64,000 nt of DNA, taken from positions 1 to 64,000 of the forward strand of contig JAUZRX010000044.1 of NCBI GenBank assembly GCA_030949985.1, in the 5' to 3' direction. Positions 17,485-25,048 of this stretch are shown in pieces. The notes beneath the pieces are model-generated. The model searched no databases, had not been told where the DNA came from, and was given only the letters and a program-made list of their open reading frames with translations. Origin of the DNA: Acidobacteriota bacterium (lineage in GTDB: Bacteria > Acidobacteriota > Polarisedimenticolia > J045). The number at the start of each line of letters is the position of its first letter. Positions within the stretch are counted from its first letter, which is position 1. The position numbers were made by a program, and so were the translations under genes.

Positions 17485-18063
17485 TCAGCCATTGGGCAGT
17501 GAAACGTTGGGATCGCCGAAGGTGAAAGAGGGGATGCCGCCGTCACTGGGGCAGGACGCGTTGACGACCGGAACCTGGTAGACCAGGGAGTAGGTGCCGT
17601 CTTCCTGCACGGTGAGGAAGCCGGTGCCCAGGCAGACACCCGGCAGATCGAAGCCGGGATTGCTCAGGGTGCAGGTGTTGGCGCCCTCGACCACCTGGAT
17701 CATGTCGATGTCGGCATCGATGCAGTTGTAGGTCCCGGGAGGTACGGGATAGTCACCAAGCAACTGAGCGACGGTGTAGTCCAGCAAGTTCAAAGTCACC
17801 GGTTGCGTGAACAGGTCCACCGAGGGGCTGCCGCCCGAGTTGTAGAGGGTCAGAGCCGAGAAGGTGACGTTGACTTCCGTGGCGGCGGCCACGGCCCCCA
17901 TCACGGTCGGCTCTGTCGCGGGAGCCGGGGACGAGCTGGTGTCCAGCGTCACGGAAACCGTACCGGTCTTCTGGACCGGCAAGGGGTCGTCGGTGTTGCA
18001 GCCCAAAGTGAACATGCCCAGCAGGGCGACCAGGGCGACGAGAAGTATCACTTTCCTGCTCAT
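17485..18063 (-). CDS. Lipoprotein with DUF4382-like domain
   Basis: A 192-aa protein with a lipoprotein signal peptide ending TLGC (cysteine about residue 22), so it is membrane-anchored. The mature part starts GTVSVTLDTSSSPAP, then VNVTFSALTLYNSGG, a beta-sandwich layout like DUF4382 domains. Four cysteines in the C-terminal half (TYNCID, NTCTL, GVCLG, ASCPS) could form disulfides. AAGGGAG precedes the ATG by nine bases. It is transcribed from the strong promoter at 18157-18185 together with the downstream barrel protein. Confidence 0.75.
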   Translation of the reverse strand: MSRKVILLVALVALLGMFTLGCNTDDPLPVQKTGTVSVTLDTSSSPAPATEPTVMGAVAAATEVNVTFSALTLYNSGGSPSVDLFTQPVTLNLLDYTVAQLLGDYPVPPGTYNCIDADIDMIQVVEGANTCTLSNPGFDLPGVCLGTGFLTVQEDGTYSLVYQVPVVNASCPSDGGIPSFTFGDPNVSLPNG

Positions 18064-18156
18064 GGTGAAGCGCTCCCTTCCGTCATCGATGAGGATGGCG
18101 TGATGGTGGGTCTATGACGATTGCGAGGTTTGTGCCGAGCACGAACCATGCCATGG

Positions 18157-18185
18157 ATTCTACTGTGGATCTCACGGCCTCTCAA
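18157..18185 (-). promoter_or_regulatory. Strong sigma70 promoter for the lipoprotein gene
   Basis: The minus strand reads TTGAGA (18180-18185), a 17-base spacer, and TAGAAT (18157-18162). Each hexamer differs from consensus at one or two positions and the spacing is ideal. The predicted transcript starts near 18150, leaving a leader of about 87 bases before the lipoprotein ATG. Confidence 0.7.
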
Positions 18186-18308
18186 CGGGTTGAAAGGCGG
18201 ACAGGCGCTTTCTTCTTGCGCTCGAATTCGTTTTTGTTCTCACGGTGACGAAATTGTCAGGCCGGAAGATCCCGAACGCCGAACGAAAGGAAGCCCGGCT
18301 CCGCTCGA

Positions 18309-18452
18309 TCAGTGCCCGTGATGGTCGGGCGGCTCGGGCGCGGCGGGCTCCCACCGATCCTGGCGCGCCAGGACCAGGCCATGCAGAACGCAGATCAGGC
18401 CCCACGCACCCAGGAAGTACAGACAGCTTCGCACGATCAGATCGGCACTCAC
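18309..18452 (-). CDS. Small membrane protein (47 aa), unknown
   Basis: A short gene: GTG at 18452 with AGGAGG ten bases upstream, stop TGA at 18309-18311. The product has one membrane segment (VRSCLYFLGAWGLICVLHGL, then VLA) and a polar tail ending PDHHGH. The His/Asp-rich tail could bind metal, but that is speculation. Codon use matches neighbours and no other gene occupies this stretch. I do not recognise a family. Confidence 0.55.
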   Translation of the reverse strand: MSADLIVRSCLYFLGAWGLICVLHGLVLARQDRWEPAAPEPPDHHGH

Positions 18453-18598
18453 GACGGGGAAACCTCCTCGACCATGATACTACGCGGGTTCGCGCCGCCT
18501 CGCACGACCGCAAGCGGCGGCGCCCCCCCCAACCCATGCGCGAGGCGATCGACCTCCGGAGCTCGTGCGCATCGTCGCCCCCCCCGCCGGGAGGGCGG

Positions 18599-19543
18599 CT
18601 AGATCTCTACCGCACGCCTTCCAGGGCCCCGCGCCACAACCATGGTGCTCCATTCCCGCTCGGTGCGGAAGCCGAGGGAACGGTAAAGGCGAATCGCGCC
18701 CTCGTTGCGGCGATGCACGTAGAGGCAAGCCCGCTTGCCCAAGTTCGAACTGCGCTCGAGGATCTCCCGCATCGCCAGGGAGGCGAAGCCCCGGCCCCGG
18801 TACGCGGGCAGGGTGTAGACACCTTCCACCAGGCGGGCATGGCGACTTTCGAGCGGAATCTCCGCTTTGAAGACCGGGCCGTCCGAGCCCTCCCCCACCA
18901 GGCTCCGCCCCTCGCGGACCAGTTCCCGGAAATAGCGGCTGTAGCCCTCCGGATGACGCGCCACCTGGTCGACGCCCAGATCCTCCAGGCACATCGCCCC
19001 GTGGGTCTCCAGCAGCCAGGGCAGGTCGTCGAGGGTGGCCGGGCGCAGATCGAAACGCCCGAGGGTCGGCAGGCGCCGCGGCCGCAGGACCCGGGGCGGC
19101 GCCATCATCTGCTGGCGTCGGATCTCGCGGGCCCACAGGCCGTGGGCCCCCAGCCGGGGCAACAGACTTTCGATGCCGGCTTCGGGCCCGATCACCACCT
19201 CCTCCCGCCGGGTGGCCCGGGCGGTGAAGGCGGCCAGCGCATCGAAAAGGCGCGGATCGGTCCGCCGCTCGGGTCGCACGGCCCAGGACAGGCCCCGACA
19301 GTGCTGAATCAGGCCGACCAGCTCCCCGCCCCCGAAAAGGCCCACCAGGCGCGGACGCGGTGAGAGCAGGCCCCCGAGAGTCCAGAGGAAAGCGCCCACG
19401 TGAATGTGGACCACGGGATCCGAGGCGACGATGGCGTGGGCTTCTTCCCGGCGCCCTCCCCCCACGGCACGCACCTCGAAGCGGCCGGGAAGGCTCTCGC
19501 CGGCCGGCCGCGGGGAAGACGAAGAGCGGCGCGGATTCAACAC
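18599..19543 (-). CDS. GNAT acetyltransferase with N-terminal DUF4081-like domain
   Basis: A 314-aa protein. Residues 170-310 are a GNAT domain: FDLRPATLDDLPWLLE, then LVEGVYTLPAYRGRGFASLAM, where the RGRGF loop binds the acetyl-CoA pyrophosphate, and YVHRRNEGAIRLYRSLGF. The N-terminal half resembles the DUF4081 domain often paired with this GNAT type. GTG 19543 overlaps the end of the LexA-like gene by seven bases (GTGTTGA), so the two are co-translated. Substrate unknown. It is not part of the arginine operon, though that operon lacks an acyltransferase. Confidence 0.82.
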   Translation of the reverse strand: MLNPRRSSSSPRPAGESLPGRFEVRAVGGGRREEAHAIVASDPVVHIHVGAFLWTLGGLLSPRPRLVGLFGGGELVGLIQHCRGLSWAVRPERRTDPRLFDALAAFTARATRREEVVIGPEAGIESLLPRLGAHGLWAREIRRQQMMAPPRVLRPRRLPTLGRFDLRPATLDDLPWLLETHGAMCLEDLGVDQVARHPEGYSRYFRELVREGRSLVGEGSDGPVFKAEIPLESRHARLVEGVYTLPAYRGRGFASLAMREILERSSNLGKRACLYVHRRNEGAIRLYRSLGFRTEREWSTMVVARGPGRRAVEI

Positions 19544-20130
19544 CGGCGCAAGACACCCCGCACCACGCCCCGCACCTCGACTCCGTCCCGCGGCGCCAGC
19601 CGCGCCGACTCGCCGCGGCCGAGCCGGAGTTGCCCGGCATCGGCCCGAAGGCGGCAGAGCCGAGGCTCTTCACCGTGGACCAGGATCACGGCGAGCTGAT
19701 CGTCGCCGAAATGCCGCCGTTCCTCGATGATGACGACATCGCCGCTGCGAATCTGCTCGTCCAGCAGCGCATCCCCCTCGGCGATCAGGGCATAGGTGCG
19801 ACCGTGGCCCACCAGCCACGAAGGCACGGAGAGCCTCTCCCGACTGTCCATACCCTCCACCGGGCGGTCGCCGACGATGCGGCCGAGCAGGGGGATTTCC
19901 ACGGCCCGGGGCGCCTCGTCGTCCTTGACCACCTCGATGGAGCGGTTCTGGTTCCAGGAGCGGCGGAGCAACCCTTTGCGGACCAGGTTGGTCACGTGTT
20001 TGTGCACCGTGGCCACCGAAGACAGGCCGAAGTGACGACCGATCTCCTCGAGACTCGGCGAGAAGCCATGCCTCTCGATGAACTCGTTGATGTAGTCGAA
20101 GATTTGCTTCTGCCTGCGTGTCAGGGCCAT
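19537..20130 (-). CDS. LexA-like repressor lacking the autocleavage residues
   Basis: A 197-aa protein of LexA length. Residues 1-65 are a LexA winged helix (LTRRQKQIFDYINEFIERHG, SLEEIGRHFGLSSVATVHKHV). Residues 78-197 follow the S24 fold, but key positions are changed. The nucleophile Ser119 aligns with Ala121 (AEGDALLDEQIRSGD), Lys156 with Cys159 (EEPRLCRL), and the Ala-Gly cleavage bond with Gly87-Asp88 (GRIVGDRP). Self-cleavage should be impossible, so it is probably not an SOS switch. GAGGAGG lies six bases before the ATG. It is transcribed with the GNAT gene from the promoter at 20197-20224. Confidence 0.88.
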   Translation of the reverse strand: MALTRRQKQIFDYINEFIERHGFSPSLEEIGRHFGLSSVATVHKHVTNLVRKGLLRRSWNQNRSIEVVKDDEAPRAVEIPLLGRIVGDRPVEGMDSRERLSVPSWLVGHGRTYALIAEGDALLDEQIRSGDVVIIEERRHFGDDQLAVILVHGEEPRLCRLRADAGQLRLGRGESARLAPRDGVEVRGVVRGVLRRC

Positions 20131-20196
20131 GAGGAGCCTCCTCGATGGGAACCCCGGCGACGGACGCGAGCGGCCAGGCCCGGTGCCGATGGTCGC

Positions 20197-20224
20197 ATTA
20201 TAGCAAACGCGGAGCGAAAGCCAA
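20197..20224 (-). promoter_or_regulatory. Sigma70 promoter of the LexA-like/GNAT pair
   Basis: On the minus strand TTGGCT (20219-20224) is followed after 16 bases by a perfect TATAAT (20197-20202) preceded by TGC, an extended -10. The predicted leader to the ATG at 20130 is about 60 bases. No clear LexA-type palindrome was found by eye next to it. Confidence 0.65.
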
Positions 20225-20326
20225 GAAGCGGCGCAGCCACCGGGGAGGCATCCGGGGACGAAAAACGGAGCGGCGGCGGCAGCGGAATTTGCCATCCCCT
20301 CCCGGCTCTGGTAACAACCCAGGACG

Positions 20327-22264
20327 ATGAAGACACTCAGCAGCCTGCTGTCGCTCCTGTTGTTTCCCGTCCTGGCACTGGGAGCCCCCCCCGCCCCGCA
20401 GCCCGCCCCGGCTCCCCCAGCCGCCACCGAAGAGAGCGCCAAGCCCTCCTTCCCCGCTCCTTCCCCGGCTCTGGTGCGAAGGGCGGCGGCCCTCTTCGAC
20501 CAGTTGCGGCAGACGATCTCGGCCCAGGACCACGCCCGGATCGTGCGGGAGATCGCCGACCTGGGCCCGCCGGCGATCCCGATCTTCGTCGCGGAACTCG
20601 AGCGGCACTCCAAGATCACCTGGCCGGTGATGATCTACGCCCTCGGCGCCACCGGGGACCCGCGCACGATTCCGATCCTCGAACAGCAGCTCCGGCATCA
20701 AAAGGGCAGAACCTACCTGGACGTGCTCTACGCCCTTTCCCTGGCGGGCGAACCGACGGCCCTGGTGCGGGCCATGCGCTCGACCCACGCGGACACGGCC
20801 TTCGAACGCAACATGACGGCCATCGACTTCATCGCCGGCGCCATGGGCCCGCCGGCGGTGGACGTGCTGTTGCGCGAGATTCCCCGCCGTTCGGAGAAGG
20901 CGCGCCATGCCGCGCTGCGGGCCCTCGGAACGATCTGCGACGACAGGGCGGTGGATTTCCTTCTCGAATGGTCCCGGCGCAAGGAAGCCGGTGACCGACG
21001 CTTCGCCCTGATCGCCCTGGCGCGCATTGGCGACCCCAGGGCCATCGACCGCTTCATCGAGGGGCTCGGGGATTCCGACCCCGGAGTGGTCGAAGCGGCG
21101 GCCGAGGGACTAGGCTACCTGCGGGCCGACCGGGCGGCCGAGGGACTGGCCCGCCTGCTCACCGACTCGGCGCCTGCGGGGGTGCGACTCAAGGCCATCT
21201 GGTCGCTGGGACTGATCGGGGGCGAGACCGCCGAGAAGCCATTGATCGATTACTGGCCACGGGCATCGGCTTCCGAGCGGCCCTTGCTCGTGCGGGCTTT
21301 CGGGCGACTGAGCACCCCGGCCGCCACCCCGCTCCTGTCGGATGTGGCCCTGGGCGAGGGGCTGCTGAGTATCGACGCGGCCAAGAGCCTGGCTCGGATT
21401 CCCGGCAGGAAGTCCACCGATGCCCTGCTCTCCTGCTGCTCCCGGGCCAAGAGCCTGGACGCGGGCCTGGAGGCGGGGCGGGCGCTGGCCCGCCGCAAGG
21501 ACCCCCGGGCGATTCCCTGCATCGTCTCCCGCCTGCGGGAGGAGATCGAAGTACGGCACAGGATCGGCCCCGTCGTCGAGCAGACCCTGGCCGTTCTGGC
21601 CCGCACGGCGCCCCTGAGCGCCGCAGACACCCTCGACACCCTCGCCGACTCGGTGGCCGCTCCGGCCCTGGCCCACCGCCTGCGAGCCACGGCCCACGGC
21701 ATTCGCCTGGTCAACGAGACCGAGCCGGAAATCGAACCCTGGCTGGCCCTGCTCCAGGACGGAACGCCCGAAGAAATCGAGCTGGCGGTGGAGCGTCTCG
21801 GTGATCTGGGCGACCCCCGGGCCATCGAACCGCTGCGCCGCCTTTTCGGGCGCTACGAAGCCTCTCCCGAGCTGATCCCCGAAGCCCTCGACCGGATCGA
21901 CAGCGAACGGGCCACGCCCTTCCTGATCTCCCTGATCACCGACGATCTTTACCGGGTGCCCTTCCTCACTCCGGCCCGCAACGCCGCCGCCCGGGCCCTG
22001 GTCCGCACGCCCCATGCCGAACACGTGTCCCGGGCGCTCGAAACGGCCTATCGCGCAGAGGGGGGCGAGTTCTTCGTCCCTCTGCTGGCCCTCGCACGAG
22101 CCGGCGGCAAGGACATGATTCCCCGGCTGCTGCAGCTCAAGACCTTGCTGCTGCGCTCGCGCAGTTCGCGCCAGGTCCTGCGCCACGAGCGGGTCAACTG
22201 GGCGATCCGCATGCTGCGCACCGGCCGGGAGATTCCCCTCGAAGAGGTCAAGGACGTCGACTAG
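20327..22264 (+). CDS. Secreted HEAT-repeat protein
   Basis: A 645-aa protein with a signal peptide (LLSLLLFPVLALGAP), a Pro/Ala linker to about residue 45, and then HEAT/PBS-lyase-type helical repeats to the end. Repeat signatures such as ALGATGDPRTIPILEQQL, ALARIGDPRAIDRFIEGL and RLGDLGDPRAIEPLRRLF recur every 30 or so residues. Such proteins are scaffolds, here probably periplasmic. It is divergent from the LexA-like gene. A weak promoter pair TTGCCA/TAACAA just before the start would make the transcript nearly leaderless. Confidence 0.82.
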   Translation: MKTLSSLLSLLLFPVLALGAPPAPQPAPAPPAATEESAKPSFPAPSPALVRRAAALFDQLRQTISAQDHARIVREIADLGPPAIPIFVAELERHSKITWPVMIYALGATGDPRTIPILEQQLRHQKGRTYLDVLYALSLAGEPTALVRAMRSTHADTAFERNMTAIDFIAGAMGPPAVDVLLREIPRRSEKARHAALRALGTICDDRAVDFLLEWSRRKEAGDRRFALIALARIGDPRAIDRFIEGLGDSDPGVVEAAAEGLGYLRADRAAEGLARLLTDSAPAGVRLKAIWSLGLIGGETAEKPLIDYWPRASASERPLLVRAFGRLSTPAATPLLSDVALGEGLLSIDAAKSLARIPGRKSTDALLSCCSRAKSLDAGLEAGRALARRKDPRAIPCIVSRLREEIEVRHRIGPVVEQTLAVLARTAPLSAADTLDTLADSVAAPALAHRLRATAHGIRLVNETEPEIEPWLALLQDGTPEEIELAVERLGDLGDPRAIEPLRRLFGRYEASPELIPEALDRIDSERATPFLISLITDDLYRVPFLTPARNAAARALVRTPHAEHVSRALETAYRAEGGEFFVPLLALARAGGKDMIPRLLQLKTLLLRSRSSRQVLRHERVNWAIRMLRTGREIPLEEVKDVD

Positions 22265-22383
22265 CACGCCGTTGACAAGGCCTTCTCGATGCGCGAAGGC
22301 GAGCCGCCGGCGGCCGGCCCGAATGTTTCCCGGCGACATGGTCGAAGACCCGAGGCCGACGCCCTCGCCCGCATCCTCCTGCT

Positions 22384-24306
22384 TTATGTCGACAGGGTCT
22401 TCTCGAGATGAGGTTTGGCTTCCGCCGGTTGCTGGTCCTGCTCGCGGGAGGGGGACCCGGCGGAAGATGCGGCGGCAGCACGCTCCGGCCCTGTTGGGGC
22501 GGACTCGGCCTCGTCGGTGGCGTCTTCCGACTGGAAATAGTTCGGCCGGGTACGAAAGACCTCGTCGAACTCACCGGCCTCGTAGGCGCGGTTGAAAGCC
22601 TCGACCACCTCCGGGTCCAACCCCACGCCCTTGAGGTCGTTGATCCGCGCCACGGCATCGGCCTCGCTGAAGGCCTTCTGGTAAGGACGGTCGGTGGTCA
22701 TCGCATCGAAGGTGTCGGCGACAGCCACGATACGGGCCTGAAGGGGAATCTCCTGGTCTTTCAGGCCCAGCGGGTAGCCACTGCCATTCCATCGCTCGTG
22801 ATGAAAACGCATGCCGGGGATGATGCTCTTCATCTGCGGAATACGGCCCATGATCTTGGCGCCCCGTTCCGGGTGGGACTTCATCACCTCGAACTCGGCG
22901 GCCGTCAGGGCGGCGGGCTTTTTGAGAATACTGTCGTCGATACCGATCTTTCCCACGTCGTGAAGCAGGGCGGAGACGTGCAGGGCCTTCATCTCTTCCC
23001 GGCTCAAGCCCAGGTAACGCCCGATGATCACCGCATAGCGGTTGACCCGCACGCTGTGACCCTTGGTGTAGGGGTCCTTTTCATCGATGGCCTCGGCCAG
23101 GGCGCGAATCGTTCCGAGGAACATGGCGTTGGCGTCCCGAGCCGCGGCACGGAAACGCTCGACGAGGTCACCGAGCTTGGCCGCCATGAAGTTGAAGTTG
23201 CTCGCCAGCGCGTCGATCTCCCTCACCCGGGAGGCACCGGCCCGCACCGAGAAATCCCCGGCGGCCAGGCGACTGGAAATGGCTGCCAGGCGCGCCATCG
23301 GTCGGCTGATCACCCCGCCCATCAGCAGAGCGGCGACGATGGCGAGTCCCGCAGCCAGTACGCCACCAAAGATCACGTCCTTGACCAGCCGGCTGACCGG
23401 AGCCAGGGCCAGGGCTTCGTCCACCTCGACGAACACGCCCCAGCCGTATTCCGTGGCGGAGTAGGATCCGAGGTACTGGCGCACCTCGCCTCCCGGCCCC
23501 CGGGCCTTGTAGGCCTGGGCCCCCCTCGACCGACCCCGCATACCCAGAAACTCCTGCACGATAGCTCGATCGAGGAGCTGCCGGGGTGTGGGCCCACCCC
23601 CGGAACCGGTGCGGGCGACGAGTTTCCCGTCGGGGCGGACGAGGAACAGGCGCATGGAGGCGGGCACCGATGAGGCCAGGTCGTTCCACACCCCCTGCAG
23701 CACCGCGACTTCCTGGAGCACCCCCATCAGGCGTCCGCGGCGCTGAACGGGGGCCGAAACGGTGATGGCGAGAATCCTCTCCGGACCCAGCGAGTACGGC
23801 CCGCCGAGTACGGCACCACGGGCGGAAGCCGGCGTGGGAGCCGCGCCATGCTCGAGAATCACCCGGGCATCGCGATCGAGGGACTCTTCGAGCTGATGGC
23901 TCAGCACGAGTTCCGGCACCACCGCGGTGGAGGACCGCCCCTCGACGGGGCGATAGCGCATCAGCACCACCGTCTCGTCGAGGAACTCCGGGAGAAAATC
24001 GAGACGCCCGCCCGCCTGGGCCCGCAACACGCCAAAGGCTTCTCCCAGCTTGACCGCCTCGCGTCCGACGTGATCGAGAAAAGCGTCGAGGCGTTCGGCC
24101 GTGGAAGCGGCCAGCAGAAGTTGCTGTTCCTGCTGGCTGACCACCAGGGCCTCGCGGCTGCCTCGCACCGTCAGCAGTCCGAAAACCCCCACGGGCACCA
24201 GGGAAATGACCAGGGCCATACCCAGCAGCACCAGGAACAGCGGCAGCCGACTTCCCGCCGGCTGAGGCATGCCTTCGGCCCTGGATCTGGGAAGGTGGTC
24301 GAACAC
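22384..24306 (-). CDS. HD-GYP domain cyclic-di-GMP phosphodiesterase with sensor domain
   Basis: A 640-aa membrane receptor. One TM segment near the N-terminus (LFLVLLGMALVISLVPVGVF) is followed by a ~250-aa extracytoplasmic Cache-like domain, a second TM (IFGGVLAAGLAIVAALLMGG), a HAMP domain, and an HD-GYP domain. The HD-GYP residues look intact: LLHDVGKIGIDD, SHPERGAKI, and FHHERWNGSGYP, so it should degrade cyclic-di-GMP. The tail (about 60 residues) is Ala/Glu/Pro-rich and disordered. Start chosen at GTG 24306 (AGAGG six bases upstream); GTG 24348 or ATG 24270 are possible. It is divergent from the sigma54-driven gene. Confidence 0.87.
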   Translation of the reverse strand: MFDHLPRSRAEGMPQPAGSRLPLFLVLLGMALVISLVPVGVFGLLTVRGSREALVVSQQEQQLLLAASTAERLDAFLDHVGREAVKLGEAFGVLRAQAGGRLDFLPEFLDETVVLMRYRPVEGRSSTAVVPELVLSHQLEESLDRDARVILEHGAAPTPASARGAVLGGPYSLGPERILAITVSAPVQRRGRLMGVLQEVAVLQGVWNDLASSVPASMRLFLVRPDGKLVARTGSGGGPTPRQLLDRAIVQEFLGMRGRSRGAQAYKARGPGGEVRQYLGSYSATEYGWGVFVEVDEALALAPVSRLVKDVIFGGVLAAGLAIVAALLMGGVISRPMARLAAISSRLAAGDFSVRAGASRVREIDALASNFNFMAAKLGDLVERFRAAARDANAMFLGTIRALAEAIDEKDPYTKGHSVRVNRYAVIIGRYLGLSREEMKALHVSALLHDVGKIGIDDSILKKPAALTAAEFEVMKSHPERGAKIMGRIPQMKSIIPGMRFHHERWNGSGYPLGLKDQEIPLQARIVAVADTFDAMTTDRPYQKAFSEADAVARINDLKGVGLDPEVVEAFNRAYEAGEFDEVFRTRPNYFQSEDATDEAESAPTGPERAAAASSAGSPSREQDQQPAEAKPHLEKTLST

Positions 24307-24420
24307 GTCTGTCCTCTTGCCGGGTGACCAGCGTCCGGGGTCCCGCACTCCGCCCTGCAGAATCTAGGTTTCACCTCGCGCAGGAGCCAGCCCCCCGCCG
24401 AGCGCATGCCATGGTGGATT

Positions 24421-24485
24421 TTGAACACCCGGGCAACTCGCGTCCCGCCAGCGGGTTGGACCCGCACGCGATGGGTCTTGAACAC
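24421..24485 (+). promoter_or_regulatory. Possible upstream activator site for the sigma54 promoter
   Basis: Two copies of TTGAACAC lie at 24421-24428 and 24478-24485, 57 bases apart. Between them is a perfect inverted repeat, GCGGGT-TGG-ACCCGC (24451-24465). The elements sit about 90-165 bases before the -12 box, the normal range for enhancer-binding activators of sigma54. Function is inferred from position and symmetry. Confidence 0.4.
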
Positions 24486-24574
24486 TCTCTCCCGGAGTCG
24501 CCGTTGCCGGCAGGACGCGGGATTCGCGCGGCAAGTCGTTGACAGCACGCGCCCTGGCCGGCCCCCAGCCGGTG

Positions 24575-24590
24575 TGGCACGGGGGTTGCT
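24575..24590 (+). promoter_or_regulatory. Sigma54 (RpoN) promoter
   Basis: The sequence TGGCACGGGGGTTGCT matches the -24/-12 consensus TGGCACGnnnnTTGCW at every defined base. The GG (24576-24577) and GC (24588-24589) are ten bases apart, the obligatory spacing. Transcription should start near 24601, about 50 bases before the ATG of the 77-aa gene. A TTGACA at 24539 has no matching -10 and is probably irrelevant. Confidence 0.85.
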
Positions 24591-24649
24591 TTAACCGGGG
24601 CGTTGCACGACGAACGCGGCGAATCGATGCCGCATGGGGAGAAGACAAG

Positions 24650-24883
24650 ATGACTCAGCGCAGCGTGAAGAAGTTCTTCGGTCTCGCCATCCTCCTGGCC
24701 ATCCTGCTCAGCGTGGTTCCCATGGCCTCGGCGGATCTCTTCGCCCAAACCCCTGCAGGGATTGCCGGCGGCAGCCAGGAGATGCCCACACCCGTGGCGG
24801 CTCCCGCCCAGCCTCCGGTGGACGACTCGGTTTTCGAGTTCTGGACGTTCCTCAAGCCTTTCCTCTTCGGTTTTCTCTTCTGA
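24650..24883 (+). CDS. Small secreted protein (77 aa) under sigma54 control, unknown function
   Basis: The product has a basic N-terminus (MTQRSVKKFF), a hydrophobic signal segment (GLAILLAILLSVVPMASA) and a mature part of about 45 residues. The middle is Pro/Ala/Gln-rich and the C-terminus is strikingly aromatic (FEFWTFLKPFLFGFLF). That end could insert in a membrane or pack against a partner. GGGGAGAA lies eight bases before the ATG. The gene stands alone between a perfect sigma54 promoter and a strong terminator, a layout typical of a highly expressed, specifically induced single gene. No family recognised. Confidence 0.72.
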   Translation: MTQRSVKKFFGLAILLAILLSVVPMASADLFAQTPAGIAGGSQEMPTPVAAPAQPPVDDSVFEFWTFLKPFLFGFLF

Positions 24884-24960
24884 TTCTACGGCCGACCCAG
24901 GCCGAAACGTTTCCATGGGGCGCGAGGCGGGGGGGACTCTCCCCGGCCCTCCGACCTCCA

Positions 24961-24990
24961 CGCGGGCGGCGCCGTGCCGCCCGCGTTTTA
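24961..24990 (+). terminator. Rho-independent terminator after the 77-aa gene
   Basis: A perfect 10-bp stem CGCGGGCGGC (24961-24970) / GCCGCCCGCG (24976-24985) closes a five-base loop and is followed directly by TTTTATT. It lies 78 bases after the stop codon. It is the only hairpin with a convincing T-run that I saw in the window. Confidence 0.88.
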
Positions 24991-25048
24991 TTCGTTCTAT
25001 CCCGCCCCCGGCCGACCCAGGCGCGGCCCATCGCAGGGGAGGGAGATT

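Noticed and set aside
18599-19543. The GNAT enzyme as the missing acyl-glutamate synthase
   Set aside because: Its layout is the DUF4081-GNAT type, it lacks an amino-acid-kinase domain, and it is coupled to the LexA-like gene and not to the arginine operon. It remains only a remote possibility.
20289-20317. TTGCCA/TAACAA as promoter of the HEAT-repeat gene
   Set aside because: The -10 matches at only three positions and would give a nearly leaderless transcript, so it was mentioned but not listed.
24539-24567. TTGACA as a sigma70 -35 for the 77-aa gene
   Set aside because: No -10-like hexamer occurs 15-19 bases downstream; the region is CCGG-rich. The sigma54 promoter 30 bases later is exact.
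24890-25022. GGCCGACCCAGGC occurring twice, 120 bases apart, on both sides of the terminator
   Set aside because: Thirteen GC-rich bases can recur by chance in a genome of this composition, and no target duplication or element lies between.
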